Shown in pieces: positions 1 through 5,732 of a stretch of DNA of 28,024 bases; position 1 is the stretch's first letter; each line of letters starts with the position of its first letter. The notes beneath the pieces were generated by a model that was not told the origin of the DNA, did not search any database, and saw only the letters and a list, made by a program, of their open reading frames with translations. The position numbers and the translations under genes are program-made. Source of the stretch: a virus; IMG/VR virus record IMGVR_UViG_3300035145_002755, positions 1 through 28,024 of that record; one strand, 5' to 3'.

Positions 1-60
1 ACGGATTACTGATAGTCTAGCATAAAGCTTCACATTACGTCAACACTTTTCTTTTTTATT

Positions 61-210
61 ATGAACCGCGAAGTTGCACTTGGTCTCCTGTCAGTTGCTA
101 ACACTGGCAATGATATCTTGGCAGTCCTTGATGTTATTCAGAGTGACACGCAAAGTGATAATCAGGGTGATGCAGTGAGTTATATCACTGGTGAATCTGT
201 GACCTTCTGA
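61..210 (+). CDS. Small conserved-looking phage protein, 49 aa, function unknown
   Basis: A complete reading frame from ATG to TGA encodes 49 residues, starting MNREVALGLLSVANTGND and ending GESVTF. It is acidic and leucine/isoleucine-rich in its first half, which would suit a short helix, followed by a Ser/Asp/Gln-rich tail. I recall similar short proteins starting MNRE-x-AL-x-LL in marine T4-like cyanophages, always without a function. No good Shine-Dalgarno sequence precedes the ATG; the upstream stretch is T-rich. Just upstream all three frames are closed by stops within the first 25 bases, so nothing of the previous gene can be named. It ends about 26 bases before the -35 box of a sigma70-type promoter, so it belongs to an upstream transcript. 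The short length and weak start signal keep confidence moderate. Confidence 0.55.
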   Translation: MNREVALGLLSVANTGNDILAVLDVIQSDTQSDNQGDAVSYITGESVTF

Positions 211-221
211 TTGTTACATAG

Positions 222-249
222 TGGGGAGGCAGTTCTTGACAGTCTCCCC
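222..249. repeat. Inverted repeat GGGGAG / CTCCCC around a -35 box
   Basis: GGGGAG at 222-227 and CTCCCC at 244-249 are perfect inverted copies separated by 16 bases, and the TTGACA box at 236-241 lies inside the loop. It could be an operator for a dimeric regulator, or a hairpin at the 3' end of the upstream transcript. No T-run follows, so a simple intrinsic terminator is unlikely. Chance is possible for a 6-base arm. Confidence 0.4.
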
Positions 250-264
250 GATATGTGCTATAGT
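236..264 (+). promoter_or_regulatory. Sigma70-type promoter with extended -10
   Basis: TTGACA (236-241, perfect consensus) is followed by a 17-base spacer and TATAGT (259-264, five of six), with a TG one base before the -10 box (extended -10). Transcription would start near 271. This is the classic early promoter form read by the host RNA polymerase, unlike the CTAAATA-type late promoters further on. The first start codon downstream is at 403, leaving a leader of about 130 nt. Confidence 0.8.
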
Positions 265-269
265 ATTCG

Positions 270-361
270 TGTCAGATAGGGCAGTGTTTTTGTGCCGTTG
301 ATTGATGCGGCGCGGCGGGCGTGATAAAAAGGCATCACTACCCTAACCTACAGAGGTGACA
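270..361 (+). promoter_or_regulatory. Candidate structured leader RNA with GC-rich core
   Basis: The leader made from the promoter just upstream can fold into nested stems. TGTCA (270-274) pairs with TGACA (357-361). TAGGGCAGTG (277-286) pairs with CACTACCCTA (336-345), with a single C/A mismatch. TGCC (293-296) pairs with GGCA (331-334). The apical part (307-323) is very GC-rich in an otherwise AT-rich genome. CGGGCGT at 316-322 is a perfect complement of ACGCCCG at 411-417, which covers codons 3 to 5 of the next gene, so a loop-to-coding-region contact could block translation. No open frame of note lies here. I do not recognise a known riboswitch or phage RNA family. The pairing is read directly from the sequence; regulation is inference. 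Confidence 0.45.
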
Positions 362-402
362 AATCGACCTAGCTATTTCACTCTCATAAAAAAATCCCGG
401 AT

Positions 403-543
403 ATGAAAAAACGCCCGTATTGGAATTTCTGGAAAGTTGTATTAGCAGGGTGGTTAATTAGGTATCCAAAAACAATGTCCAAGGTGGTGTTAATACCCCT
501 TGGATTTTTTATTGTTCTGGTATATAATGCCCTTACAAATTGA
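403..543 (+). CDS. Small single-pass membrane protein, 46 aa
   Basis: ATG at 403 to TGA at 541-543 gives 46 residues. A basic, aromatic N-terminus (MKKRPYWNFWK) is followed by a short hydrophobic stretch and then, after YPKTMSK, a clear membrane-spanning segment at about residues 28-41 (VVLIPLGFFIVLVY). The positive-inside rule would place the N-terminus and the RYPKTMSK loop in the cytoplasm. I recall comparable short membrane proteins in cyanomyoviruses, without a known role; host membrane modification or lysis timing are only guesses. The Shine-Dalgarno is poor (CCGGA directly before the ATG). It is the first gene behind the sigma70-type promoter and the structured leader, so it is probably expressed early and perhaps under translational control. 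The 29-base gap to the next gene suggests co-transcription. Confidence 0.65.
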   Translation: MKKRPYWNFWKVVLAGWLIRYPKTMSKVVLIPLGFFIVLVYNALTN

Positions 544-572
544 ATAACTAGAAAAAAATTCCCGGAGGTAAA

Positions 573-797
573 ATGAAACCCACAAAGGTTTATCACATAT
601 ACACAAAGGATGAGTGTATATACAATAATTTAAGTGAAGAAGAATTCACTGAGAAGTGGACAGAACTGAGTGCAATGGTAGGATTATTACATACTGATTT
701 TTCGCCCACTGATCTTTCTTATGAGGAGTGTACTAGACACTGGGGAGGATACTGTGCGGATAACACGACAGAACCTGCTGGTGATGATTCGTATTGA
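573..797 (+). CDS. Acidic conserved phage protein, 74 aa, function unknown
   Basis: ATG at 573 has a strong ribosome-binding site (GGAGGT at 564-569, with short 3-base spacing). The 74-residue product is strongly acidic, with a core rich in Tyr/Cys/Trp: HIYTKDECIYNNLSEEEF, then a helix-like EKWTELSAMVGLL, and an acidic, Thr-rich end. It has three cysteines (C15, about C53 and about C61), which might bind metal or form disulfides, although spacing gives no recognised zinc motif. The C-terminus, GDDSY, resembles that of a small protein family I remember from cyanomyoviruses. No function is known to me. The stop codon lies inside the -35 box of the next promoter, so the end of this gene and the start of the glycosyltransferase transcription unit overlap. 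It probably shares the transcript of the membrane protein upstream. Confidence 0.75.
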   Translation: MKPTKVYHIYTKDECIYNNLSEEEFTEKWTELSAMVGLLHTDFSPTDLSYEECTRHWGGYCADNTTEPAGDDSY

Positions 798-822
798 CAC
801 CCTACATAAACACTGTTAGAAT
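794..822 (+). promoter_or_regulatory. Sigma70-type promoter with extended -10, before the glycosyltransferase
   Basis: TTGACA (794-799, perfect) is followed by a 17-base spacer and TAGAAT (817-822, five of six), with TG one base before the -10 (814-815). The expected start is near 829, only about 15 nt before the ATG at 844, so the messenger would have a very short leader and no clear Shine-Dalgarno. The -35 box overlaps the stop codon of the upstream gene. This is an early, host-polymerase type of promoter. Confidence 0.75.
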
Positions 823-843
823 TGGATTGAGTTACTTAAACTT

Positions 844-1626
844 ATGGCAAAAGGATTTACAGTTAAAGCAAACACTCCGAGTACAAAGAAAGTAAAAAAG
901 GAGGAGTGGGATATTGCTGCTATTAAAGAACGAATGAAAGGTAAGACAATTGTATTTTGTCTACCTGGACGAGGAGTATCATATATCTTTCTGAAGAACT
1001 TTGTTCAACTTTGTTTTGATATGGTACAGAATGGTATGGCCATTCAGATCAGTCAAGATTATTCATCAATGGTAAACTTTGCACGTTGTAAGGTTCTTGG
1101 TGCGAATGTATTGCGTGGACCTGATCAGATTCCTTGGGATGGTAAATTGCAGTATGATTATCAACTGTGGATTGATAGTGACATTGTATTTGACACTAAC
1201 AAGTTCTGGCAGTTATGTGATCTTGCACTCTCAGAAGATGGCACAGAACGTGAAATCACTGCTGGGTGGTATGCCACTGAAGATGGACACACAACTTCTG
1301 TCGCACACTGGTTAGAAGAGGATGATTTCCGTAAGAATGGTGGAGTGATGAATCACGAAACAGTCGAATCTATCCAGAAGCGTAAGAAGCCATTTACTGT
1401 TGACTACACTGGTTTCGGATGGGTGATGATCAAGAAGGGTGTGTTTGAAGATGAGAAGATGAAGTATCCTTGGTTTGCTCCTAAGATGCAAGTCTTTGAA
1501 TCTGGAAGCGTTCAGGACATGTGTGGTGAGGATGTCTCATTCTGTCTTGATGCTATTGAAGCTGGTTATGATATTTGGTGTGATCCCCGGATCCGCGTTG
1601 GGCACGAAAAAACTCGCGTAATCTGA
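844..1626 (+). CDS. Glycosyltransferase-like protein (GT-A fold), 260 aa
   Basis: The 260-residue product has the layout of a GT-A type glycosyltransferase. A short polar N-terminus leads into a beta-strand/loop KTIVFCLPGRGVSY near residue 35. A D-S-D motif lies at residues 111-113 (within LWIDSDIVF), the usual metal and nucleotide-sugar site. An acidic GED at about 228-230 and a late histidine (H254, in VGHEK) follow, as in family 2-like and Anp1-like enzymes, where these act in catalysis and metal binding. No signal peptide or membrane segment is visible, so it should act in the host cytoplasm. Sugar donor and acceptor cannot be read from the sequence. Related enzymes occur in many cyanomyoviruses near baseplate genes, as I remember, and might glycosylate a virion or host component. 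It is driven by its own sigma70-type promoter and followed by three tightly packed genes. Confidence 0.75.
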   Translation: MAKGFTVKANTPSTKKVKKEEWDIAAIKERMKGKTIVFCLPGRGVSYIFLKNFVQLCFDMVQNGMAIQISQDYSSMVNFARCKVLGANVLRGPDQIPWDGKLQYDYQLWIDSDIVFDTNKFWQLCDLALSEDGTEREITAGWYATEDGHTTSVAHWLEEDDFRKNGGVMNHETVESIQKRKKPFTVDYTGFGWVMIKKGVFEDEKMKYPWFAPKMQVFESGSVQDMCGEDVSFCLDAIEAGYDIWCDPRIRVGHEKTRVI

Positions 1627-1628
1627 AC

Positions 1629-1784
1629 GTGACTCGTTTCAACTTATATTATGATAATAAATTGATTCGTAGCGACCTCTCGTTTGAAGATGCAACAGAG
1701 GTCCTACAAGACTTCTCCGAAGAATTTTTCTCAGGTGAAGGAACTATTAATCCAAACAAAATTGAACTTAGGGAGAACAATTAA
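1629..1784 (+). CDS. Small acidic protein with GTG start, 51 aa
   Basis: A GTG at 1629, two bases after the stop of the glycosyltransferase gene, opens a 51-residue frame ending in TAA at 1782-1784. The product begins VTRFNLYYDNKLIRSD and continues with an acidic helix-like stretch (FEDATEVLQDFSEEFF), ending IELRENN. I recall closely similar short proteins beginning MTRFNLYYDN in cyanophages, which supports the GTG start; there is no ATG in this frame. No Shine-Dalgarno is evident, so translation probably couples to the upstream gene. Function is unknown. The next gene starts two bases after its stop, and that gene's ribosome-binding site (AGGGAG near 1770) lies inside this one. Confidence 0.7.
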   Translation: MTRFNLYYDNKLIRSDLSFEDATEVLQDFSEEFFSGEGTINPNKIELRENN

Positions 1785-1786
1785 TT

Positions 1787-1933
1787 ATGGCACGCGCTAA
1801 AGTTGGTTTGACTGGCGACAAGATGATTGAAGCCACACCGAAAAAGACTCGTCAGGGTCAAGGTAAGCACACCAAGTATGCTGCTACATCACGTAATGGT
1901 AAGAAGAAAGTCTATCGTGGCCAAGGTCGCTAA
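1787..1933 (+). CDS. Small, very basic protein, 48 aa, possible nucleic-acid binder
   Basis: ATG at 1787 to TAA at 1931-1933 gives 48 residues: MARAKVGLTGDKMIEATPKK at the start and SRNGKKKVYRGQGR at the end. It has nine lysines and five arginines against two acidic residues, a net charge of about +12. The GRNGKKK-like, glycine/arginine-rich end resembles the disordered tails of ribosomal and other RNA-binding proteins. I remember near-identical small proteins in many marine T4-like phages, so it is likely a real conserved gene, but no role is known to me. The ribosome-binding site AGGGAG lies about 11 bases upstream. The gene sits between a 51-aa protein and the oxygenase; its last 17 bases overlap the most likely oxygenase start. 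A longer frame starting at 1827 reads through this gene out of frame and is not real there. Confidence 0.75.
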   Translation: MARAKVGLTGDKMIEATPKKTRQGQGKHTKYAATSRNGKKKVYRGQGR

Positions 1934-2483
1934 TTTATTTGCATCTCCTCTTCATATTGAGGAGATGCTTTTTGATGTGAATAGTATTCGTGAAGAATGC
2001 TATCAGAGACAAAATAATAATCCTGGTAGAGAACTTTCTAATATGGGTGGTTATCAATCAGGAGATTACTTTCTTCCTGATTTATTTTTTAATGATCTAT
2101 TCTTAAAGATTGAAGAGGCAGGTAATGCTTTTGCAGATTTAATTGGTATTCGTCCAGTTAAAATAGATAACTTTTGGATTAATATCAATCGTAAAGGTCA
2201 TTACAATCAAAAACATGATCATCCTAACTGTCAATTGTCTGGAGCATATTATGTGAAAGTGCCACCAAACTCTGGTTTGATTAAATTCATTCATCCATGT
2301 GATAGATTTATTACAAGAGATTGGAATGTCAAAGAATTTACACCATACAATTCAGAAGTATGGGGATTTGAACCAAAAGAGAATGATCTTTATATCTTTC
2401 CTTCTTGGCTTGAACATTCGGTAACTCCAAGTTCAAGTGATGAAGATCGTATTTCAATCTCATTTAATTTGATGAGTAAATAG
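1917..2483 (+). CDS. 2-oxoglutarate/Fe(II)-dependent oxygenase-like protein, about 188 aa
   Basis: The fold and motifs match the putative 2OG-Fe(II) oxygenases of the TIGR02466 / 2OG-FeII_Oxy_5 group. An N-terminal LFASPLH corresponds to the family's LF-x-x-P signature. The first iron ligands are in KHDHPN (H100, D101, H102), followed by SGAYYVKVP, the distal histidine H167 (in LEHSV), and RISISFN, where R178 and S180 would bind 2-oxoglutarate. These enzymes hydroxylate an unknown substrate using Fe(II), O2 and 2-oxoglutarate. I chose the GTG at 1917 because it keeps the LF-x-x-P signature close to the N-terminus and has AAGAAG upstream. The start overlaps the 48-aa gene by 17 bases. Alternatives are ATG at 1896, or ATG at 1965, which would lose the signature. 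Everything upstream of about 1896 in this frame is an out-of-frame reading of the 48-aa gene. Confidence 0.72.
   Translation: MAKVANLFASPLHIEEMLFDVNSIREECYQRQNNNPGRELSNMGGYQSGDYFLPDLFFNDLFLKIEEAGNAFADLIGIRPVKIDNFWININRKGHYNQKHDHPNCQLSGAYYVKVPPNSGLIKFIHPCDRFITRDWNVKEFTPYNSEVWGFEPKENDLYIFPSWLEHSVTPSSSDEDRISISFNLMSK
2476..2482 (+). promoter_or_regulatory. Possible weak late-promoter box GTAAATA
   Basis: GTAAATA overlaps the stop codon of the oxygenase gene and lies 22 bases before the next ATG, the same arrangement as the clearer CTAAATA boxes later in the window. The first base differs from them, so this is only a weak candidate. Confidence 0.25.
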
Positions 2484-2485
2484 TT

Positions 2486-2501
2486 GTAACGACTTTGTTA
2501 C
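2486..2501 (+). repeat. Small inverted repeat just before a start codon
   Basis: GTAAC (2486-2490) and GTTAC (2497-2501) are perfect inverted copies around a six-base loop, three bases before the ATG at 2505. It occupies the position where a Shine-Dalgarno would be, and none is present. A five-base arm can arise by chance. Confidence 0.3.
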
Positions 2502-2504
2502 TTT

Positions 2505-3182
2505 ATGGCTACATTAATTTGTAACTTACCCTCTATTGAAGTATGGGTAAGAAAAGAATATCTGACTGACCACCAATCTGGTCATGGTGAATTTGTAAAG
2601 GGCGTTTGGGTGTCGTGTAAGTCGATACCTGGACGTACTTTTTATTTTGAGACATACTTACCAGAGTATGCTGCAATGTATGATAAACTGCCTATCAGTG
2701 CCTTTGTAAGCGAGCCTGAGACGCCTTCACCTGATATGAACCTACCTAACCTACAATTCTGGAATTGTATGGACTATGGTGTGGTCTCTGTAACTAAACA
2801 ATTCATTGGTTCAATGGATTATGAGTTATATACTAGGGACCATGGGATTCAAAAAGGTACTTATATCTGTACAATAGATAATTATCATCAGGATCCTGAT
2901 ACAATTGACTATGCAACAAGTGAAAATCCTGCCGAACACAAGTCTCATAACCTAATTGAGCTTGATAATGGACAGTATGCACTCTATCCAAACAATAGAA
3001 TGCGTATTTTTGACAATAGTTTGACACCTGTTGAACCAAAAATGCCTGATTTTAAGGTATCAACGCAATATTACAGTGTTGAGAATGGTTTTGATCGACT
3101 TGGAATGGGTCGTGAAGACGAATATTTTTGGAAAACTGCTAAAGAACGCGAAAATCAACCTAAGGAGAACGAAGATGAATGA
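2505..3182 (+). CDS. Conserved phage protein, 225 aa, function unknown
   Basis: The 225-residue product begins MATLICNLPSIEVWVRKEYL and is rich in aromatic residues and beta-strand-like stretches (VWVSCKSIPGRTFYFETYLPEY). A middle segment carries an acidic, Tyr-rich DNYHQDPDTIDYATSE, and the end is charged (ERENQPKENEDE). I recall similar proteins in the same position, shortly before gp25, in marine T4-like cyanophages, where they remain unnamed. The ATG at 2505 fits that family start although it has no Shine-Dalgarno. No signal peptide, membrane segment or catalytic motif is visible. A baseplate-assembly role is suggested only by its place. The gene overlaps the next by eight bases (ATG inside its last codons), which points to coupled translation. 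Confidence 0.75.
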   Translation: MATLICNLPSIEVWVRKEYLTDHQSGHGEFVKGVWVSCKSIPGRTFYFETYLPEYAAMYDKLPISAFVSEPETPSPDMNLPNLQFWNCMDYGVVSVTKQFIGSMDYELYTRDHGIQKGTYICTIDNYHQDPDTIDYATSENPAEHKSHNLIELDNGQYALYPNNRMRIFDNSLTPVEPKMPDFKVSTQYYSVENGFDRLGMGREDEYFWKTAKERENQPKENEDE

Positions 3183-3354
3183 CTTTCTAGACAATTTAGC
3201 TAATGATCAGCATCAAAAGATGCTTCGTGAGATTGCAGAAGACGATCTGACACCCAAAAAGAAGGATAAAAAGGACGAGCAAGAACTCTGGGAGCGAATT
3301 GATACTGGAGGTGCCTCACCAGGAGTATGGGAAAGAGGTATCATTAGTGAGTGA
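3175..3354 (+). CDS. Small charged protein, 59 aa, function unknown
   Basis: The start is the ATG at 3175, preceded by a strong AAGGAG about ten bases upstream and overlapping the last eight bases of the previous gene. A longer in-frame start at 3031 lies inside that gene and is a shadow. The 59-residue product is highly charged: MNDFLDNLANDQHQKMLREI, an acidic/basic middle with KKKDKKDEQE, then a Trp- and Gly-containing end, WERIDTGGASPGVWERG. It may be largely helical and disordered. I do not know its function. It is the last gene before the late promoter of gp25, so it closes the accessory block. Confidence 0.7.
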   Translation: MNDFLDNLANDQHQKMLREIAEDDLTPKKKDKKDEQELWERIDTGGASPGVWERGIISE

Positions 3355-3359
3355 TACCC

Positions 3360-3368
3360 CTATAAATA
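3360..3368 (+). promoter_or_regulatory. T4-type late promoter (CTATAAATA) before gp25
   Basis: CTATAAATA at 3360-3368 contains the full T4 late-promoter octamer TATAAATA, which in T4 is recognised by the gp55 sigma factor with gp33 and gp45. It lies about 30 bases before the gp25 start, directly after the stop of the upstream gene, and opens the structural block. The sequence after it (AAGAAAGAAC) resembles that after the boxes at 7271 and 18538. Confidence 0.8.
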
Positions 3369-3397
3369 AGAAAGAACATACTATACAAACATAGATA

Positions 3398-3799
3398 ATG
3401 CCTTTAGAAAGGGTAAGTCAAGGCTTTAGAGACATAAGTGGATCATTTCAGAGTCACCCTTTGACAAATGATATGATTGGTCTTAAGAATGCATCTGCAA
3501 TCGCAAGATCCATTCGTAATATTGTCATGACTGCCCCTGGAGAAAAGTTTTTTAACCCCAGTTTTGGTTCTGGTATCTCTCAACTGCTTTTTGAAAACCT
3601 TGATATTATAACTGCAGTTGCAATTAAGGATGAAATTGAAAATTCTATTCGTAATTATGAACCAAGAGTCGTATTAGAGAACGTTCTGGTCAAGCCAGAC
3701 TTTGATAATAACTCATATGATGCAACAGTTATCTATAGAATCGTAGGAATTGATGTTCCTACACAAGAATTAGAGTTTGTATTACAGTCAACTCGATAA
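3398..3799 (+). CDS. 25: Baseplate wedge subunit gp25
   Basis: The 133-residue product is almost the length of T4 gp25 (132 aa) and shows the family features: an N-terminal part leading into KNASAIARSIRNIVMTAPGEKFFNPSFGSG, a helix, then the EPR motif at about residues 88-90 (in NYEPRV), and a C-terminal strand pair. gp25-like proteins (also TssE of type VI secretion and IraD-fold proteins) form the wedge core next to the sheath and contact gp6; the EPR motif is needed for assembly. It is the first gene after a TATAAATA late promoter. No obvious Shine-Dalgarno precedes the ATG. gp6 begins at the very next base after the stop codon, so the two are translationally coupled. Confidence 0.92.
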   Translation: MPLERVSQGFRDISGSFQSHPLTNDMIGLKNASAIARSIRNIVMTAPGEKFFNPSFGSGISQLLFENLDIITAVAIKDEIENSIRNYEPRVVLENVLVKPDFDNNSYDATVIYRIVGIDVPTQELEFVLQSTR

Positions 3800-5731
3800 A
3801 TGGCACTAGTAAATTTCGCAAATCTGGATTTCAACCAGATAAAATCCACTCTTAGAGAATATCTTAGAAATAATTCCAATTTTACGGATTATGACTTTGA
3901 AGGATCTAATCTGTCAACGGTTCTGGACGTTTTAGCATATAATACTTACATTGCATCGTACAATGCCAACATGGCATCGAACGAATGCTTCATTGATAGT
4001 GCTACATTAAGAGAAAATGTAGTAGCACTTGCAAGAAATATTGGATATACCCCTAGATCAAGAACAGCTTCTGCAGCAGTAGTTAGTTTTTTCGTTGATA
4101 CTGACGGAATTACACCTGCACCAACATCAATTACGTTGAATAAAGGTCCAGTTGCGACTTCAAACGGTGCTTTTGGTGGAGAATCGTATGTTTTCTCATT
4201 ACTTGATGATGTAACAGTCCCAGTTGTCAATGGAATTGCATCATTTGACCTCTTAACCATCTATGAAGGGACATATTTAACTGAAACTTACACATATTCA
4301 TCAAGAAATCCCAATCAAAGGTTCTTACTCAACAATGTTGGAGCAGATTCCAACACAATTCGTGTAAGAGTAGGTACAAATAGCTCTACTGCTAAGCAAA
4401 CTTACACATTACAGGACAATTTATTTGATATTGACGGAGATTCAAGAGTTTACTTTTTACAGGAAGTAGAAGATGAGAGATATGAACTGATTTTTGGTGA
4501 TGGAATCTTTGGAAAAGCACTAAGTGAAGGAAATCAGGTAGAAATCAACTATTTGACCACTAGTGGTGGGTCATCAAACGGAGTTGATAACTTTGCATTC
4601 AACGGAAGAATGACTTATGTGAGAAATGGTGTTACTTATACTATTTCTCAAGGCGTTTCTCTCCTCACTACTGATATTGCTTCTGATGGTGGTGATGTTA
4701 TTGAAAAAGTTGACTCAATTAAGAAGTTTGCACCTAGAATCTATGCTTCTCAAAACAGAGCACTGACAGCAAATGACTATGAAACACTAATTCCAGCAAA
4801 AATCTATCCAGAAACTGAATCTATTTCTGTTTTTGGTGGAGAAGAGTTGATTCCTCCTCAATATGGAAAAGTATTCATTAGTATCAAGCCAAGAACTGGT
4901 GAATTTCTCCCAAATCTCATCAAAGAGAATATTAAGAGAGATTTGAAAAAATATGCTGTTGCTGGAATCGTTCCTGAAATCCTTGATTTGAAATATTTGT
5001 ATCTTGAGGTTACATCTAACATCTATTACAATACAAATCAAGCTCCATCATCATCAGAAGTCGCTACAATTGTTCAAAGCAACGTTGAGTCATATGCCGA
5101 CTCAAGTGAACTGAATAAGTATGGTGCTAGATTTAAATATAGTAAATTTTTAAAAATTATTGATGATAGTCACGAAGCGATTACTTCCAACATTACCTCT
5201 GTAGCAATGCGGAGAGACGTTAGGGCTGCCCTCAACACACTCGCAGAGTATCAGATAGGGTTTGGTAATCAATTCCATATTGCAAGGATGAGTGGGTACA
5301 ATATCCGATCAAGTGGATTCAGAGTTGCTGGTGTTACTCAGAATGTTTACATCGGAGACATTCCAAATACCAATAGACAGAACGGTTCATTGTTCTTATT
5401 CACTCTTGATAATCCAGCATCAAGAAACCCAACAATCGTTAGAAGAAACGTTGGTAGAATTGACTACATTAAGGGAATTATCACATTAAATCCAATCAAC
5501 ATTCAATCAACTCAAAAAGTGATTGATGGTCAGTCTGTGATTCAAGTGGTTGCTACACCACAATCAAATGATGTAATCGGACTACAAGATTTGTATTTGC
5601 AACTTGATGTAAATAGCAGCGTCTTTGAAGTTATCACTGATAGCATCGCTTCTGGAATTGATCCATCTGCATCAACTTATACAGTCTCTTCAAGCTACAA
5701 TTATAACAGAGGTTTACTGGTAAAACCATAA
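3800..5731 (+). CDS. 6: Baseplate wedge subunit gp6 (baseplate J-like)
   Basis: The 643-residue protein is close to T4 gp6 (660 aa). Its N-terminus (NFANLDFNQIKSTLREYL, then DFEGSNLSTVLDVLAYNTY and an ASNECFIDSATLRENVVALA helix) is the typical gp6 / baseplate J start. The middle carries the FGDGIFGKAL and ANDYETLIPAKIYPE segments seen across this family. gp6 forms the iris-like ring that ties the wedges around the hub and changes shape on infection; it works with gp25 and gp53. The C-terminal 200 residues or so are beta-rich. The gene starts directly on the gp25 stop and ends one base before the next ATG, so 25, 6 and the following gene form one tight unit. Confidence 0.92.
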   Translation: MALVNFANLDFNQIKSTLREYLRNNSNFTDYDFEGSNLSTVLDVLAYNTYIASYNANMASNECFIDSATLRENVVALARNIGYTPRSRTASAAVVSFFVDTDGITPAPTSITLNKGPVATSNGAFGGESYVFSLLDDVTVPVVNGIASFDLLTIYEGTYLTETYTYSSRNPNQRFLLNNVGADSNTIRVRVGTNSSTAKQTYTLQDNLFDIDGDSRVYFLQEVEDERYELIFGDGIFGKALSEGNQVEINYLTTSGGSSNGVDNFAFNGRMTYVRNGVTYTISQGVSLLTTDIASDGGDVIEKVDSIKKFAPRIYASQNRALTANDYETLIPAKIYPETESISVFGGEELIPPQYGKVFISIKPRTGEFLPNLIKENIKRDLKKYAVAGIVPEILDLKYLYLEVTSNIYYNTNQAPSSSEVATIVQSNVESYADSSELNKYGARFKYSKFLKIIDDSHEAITSNITSVAMRRDVRAALNTLAEYQIGFGNQFHIARMSGYNIRSSGFRVAGVTQNVYIGDIPNTNRQNGSLFLFTLDNPASRNPTIVRRNVGRIDYIKGIITLNPINIQSTQKVIDGQSVIQVVATPQSNDVIGLQDLYLQLDVNSSVFEVITDSIASGIDPSASTYTVSSSYNYNRGLLVKP

Positions 5732-5732
5732 A

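Noticed and set aside
287-345. Intrinsic terminator or tRNA-like element in the leader
   Set aside because: The stems are followed by mixed sequence rather than a T-run, and no cloverleaf or anticodon arm can be drawn, so neither a terminator nor a tRNA is supported.
384-596. Minus-strand frame of 70 codons
   Set aside because: It lies across the + strand membrane-protein gene and its ribosome-binding region, with no promoter or start signal of its own; the + strand genes explain the sequence better.
1079-1315. Plus-strand frame of 78 codons inside the glycosyltransferase gene
   Set aside because: Shifted reading of the DSD-containing region; composition (Cys, Leu, Met-rich) is typical of an out-of-frame shadow.
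3031-3174. N-terminal extension of the 59-aa gene
   Set aside because: These 48 codons overlap the 225-aa gene out of frame; the ATG at 3175 has a strong Shine-Dalgarno at the usual spacing.
3946-4260. Minus-strand frame of 104 codons inside gp6
   Set aside because: Fully contained in a confidently identified gene and without support of its own.
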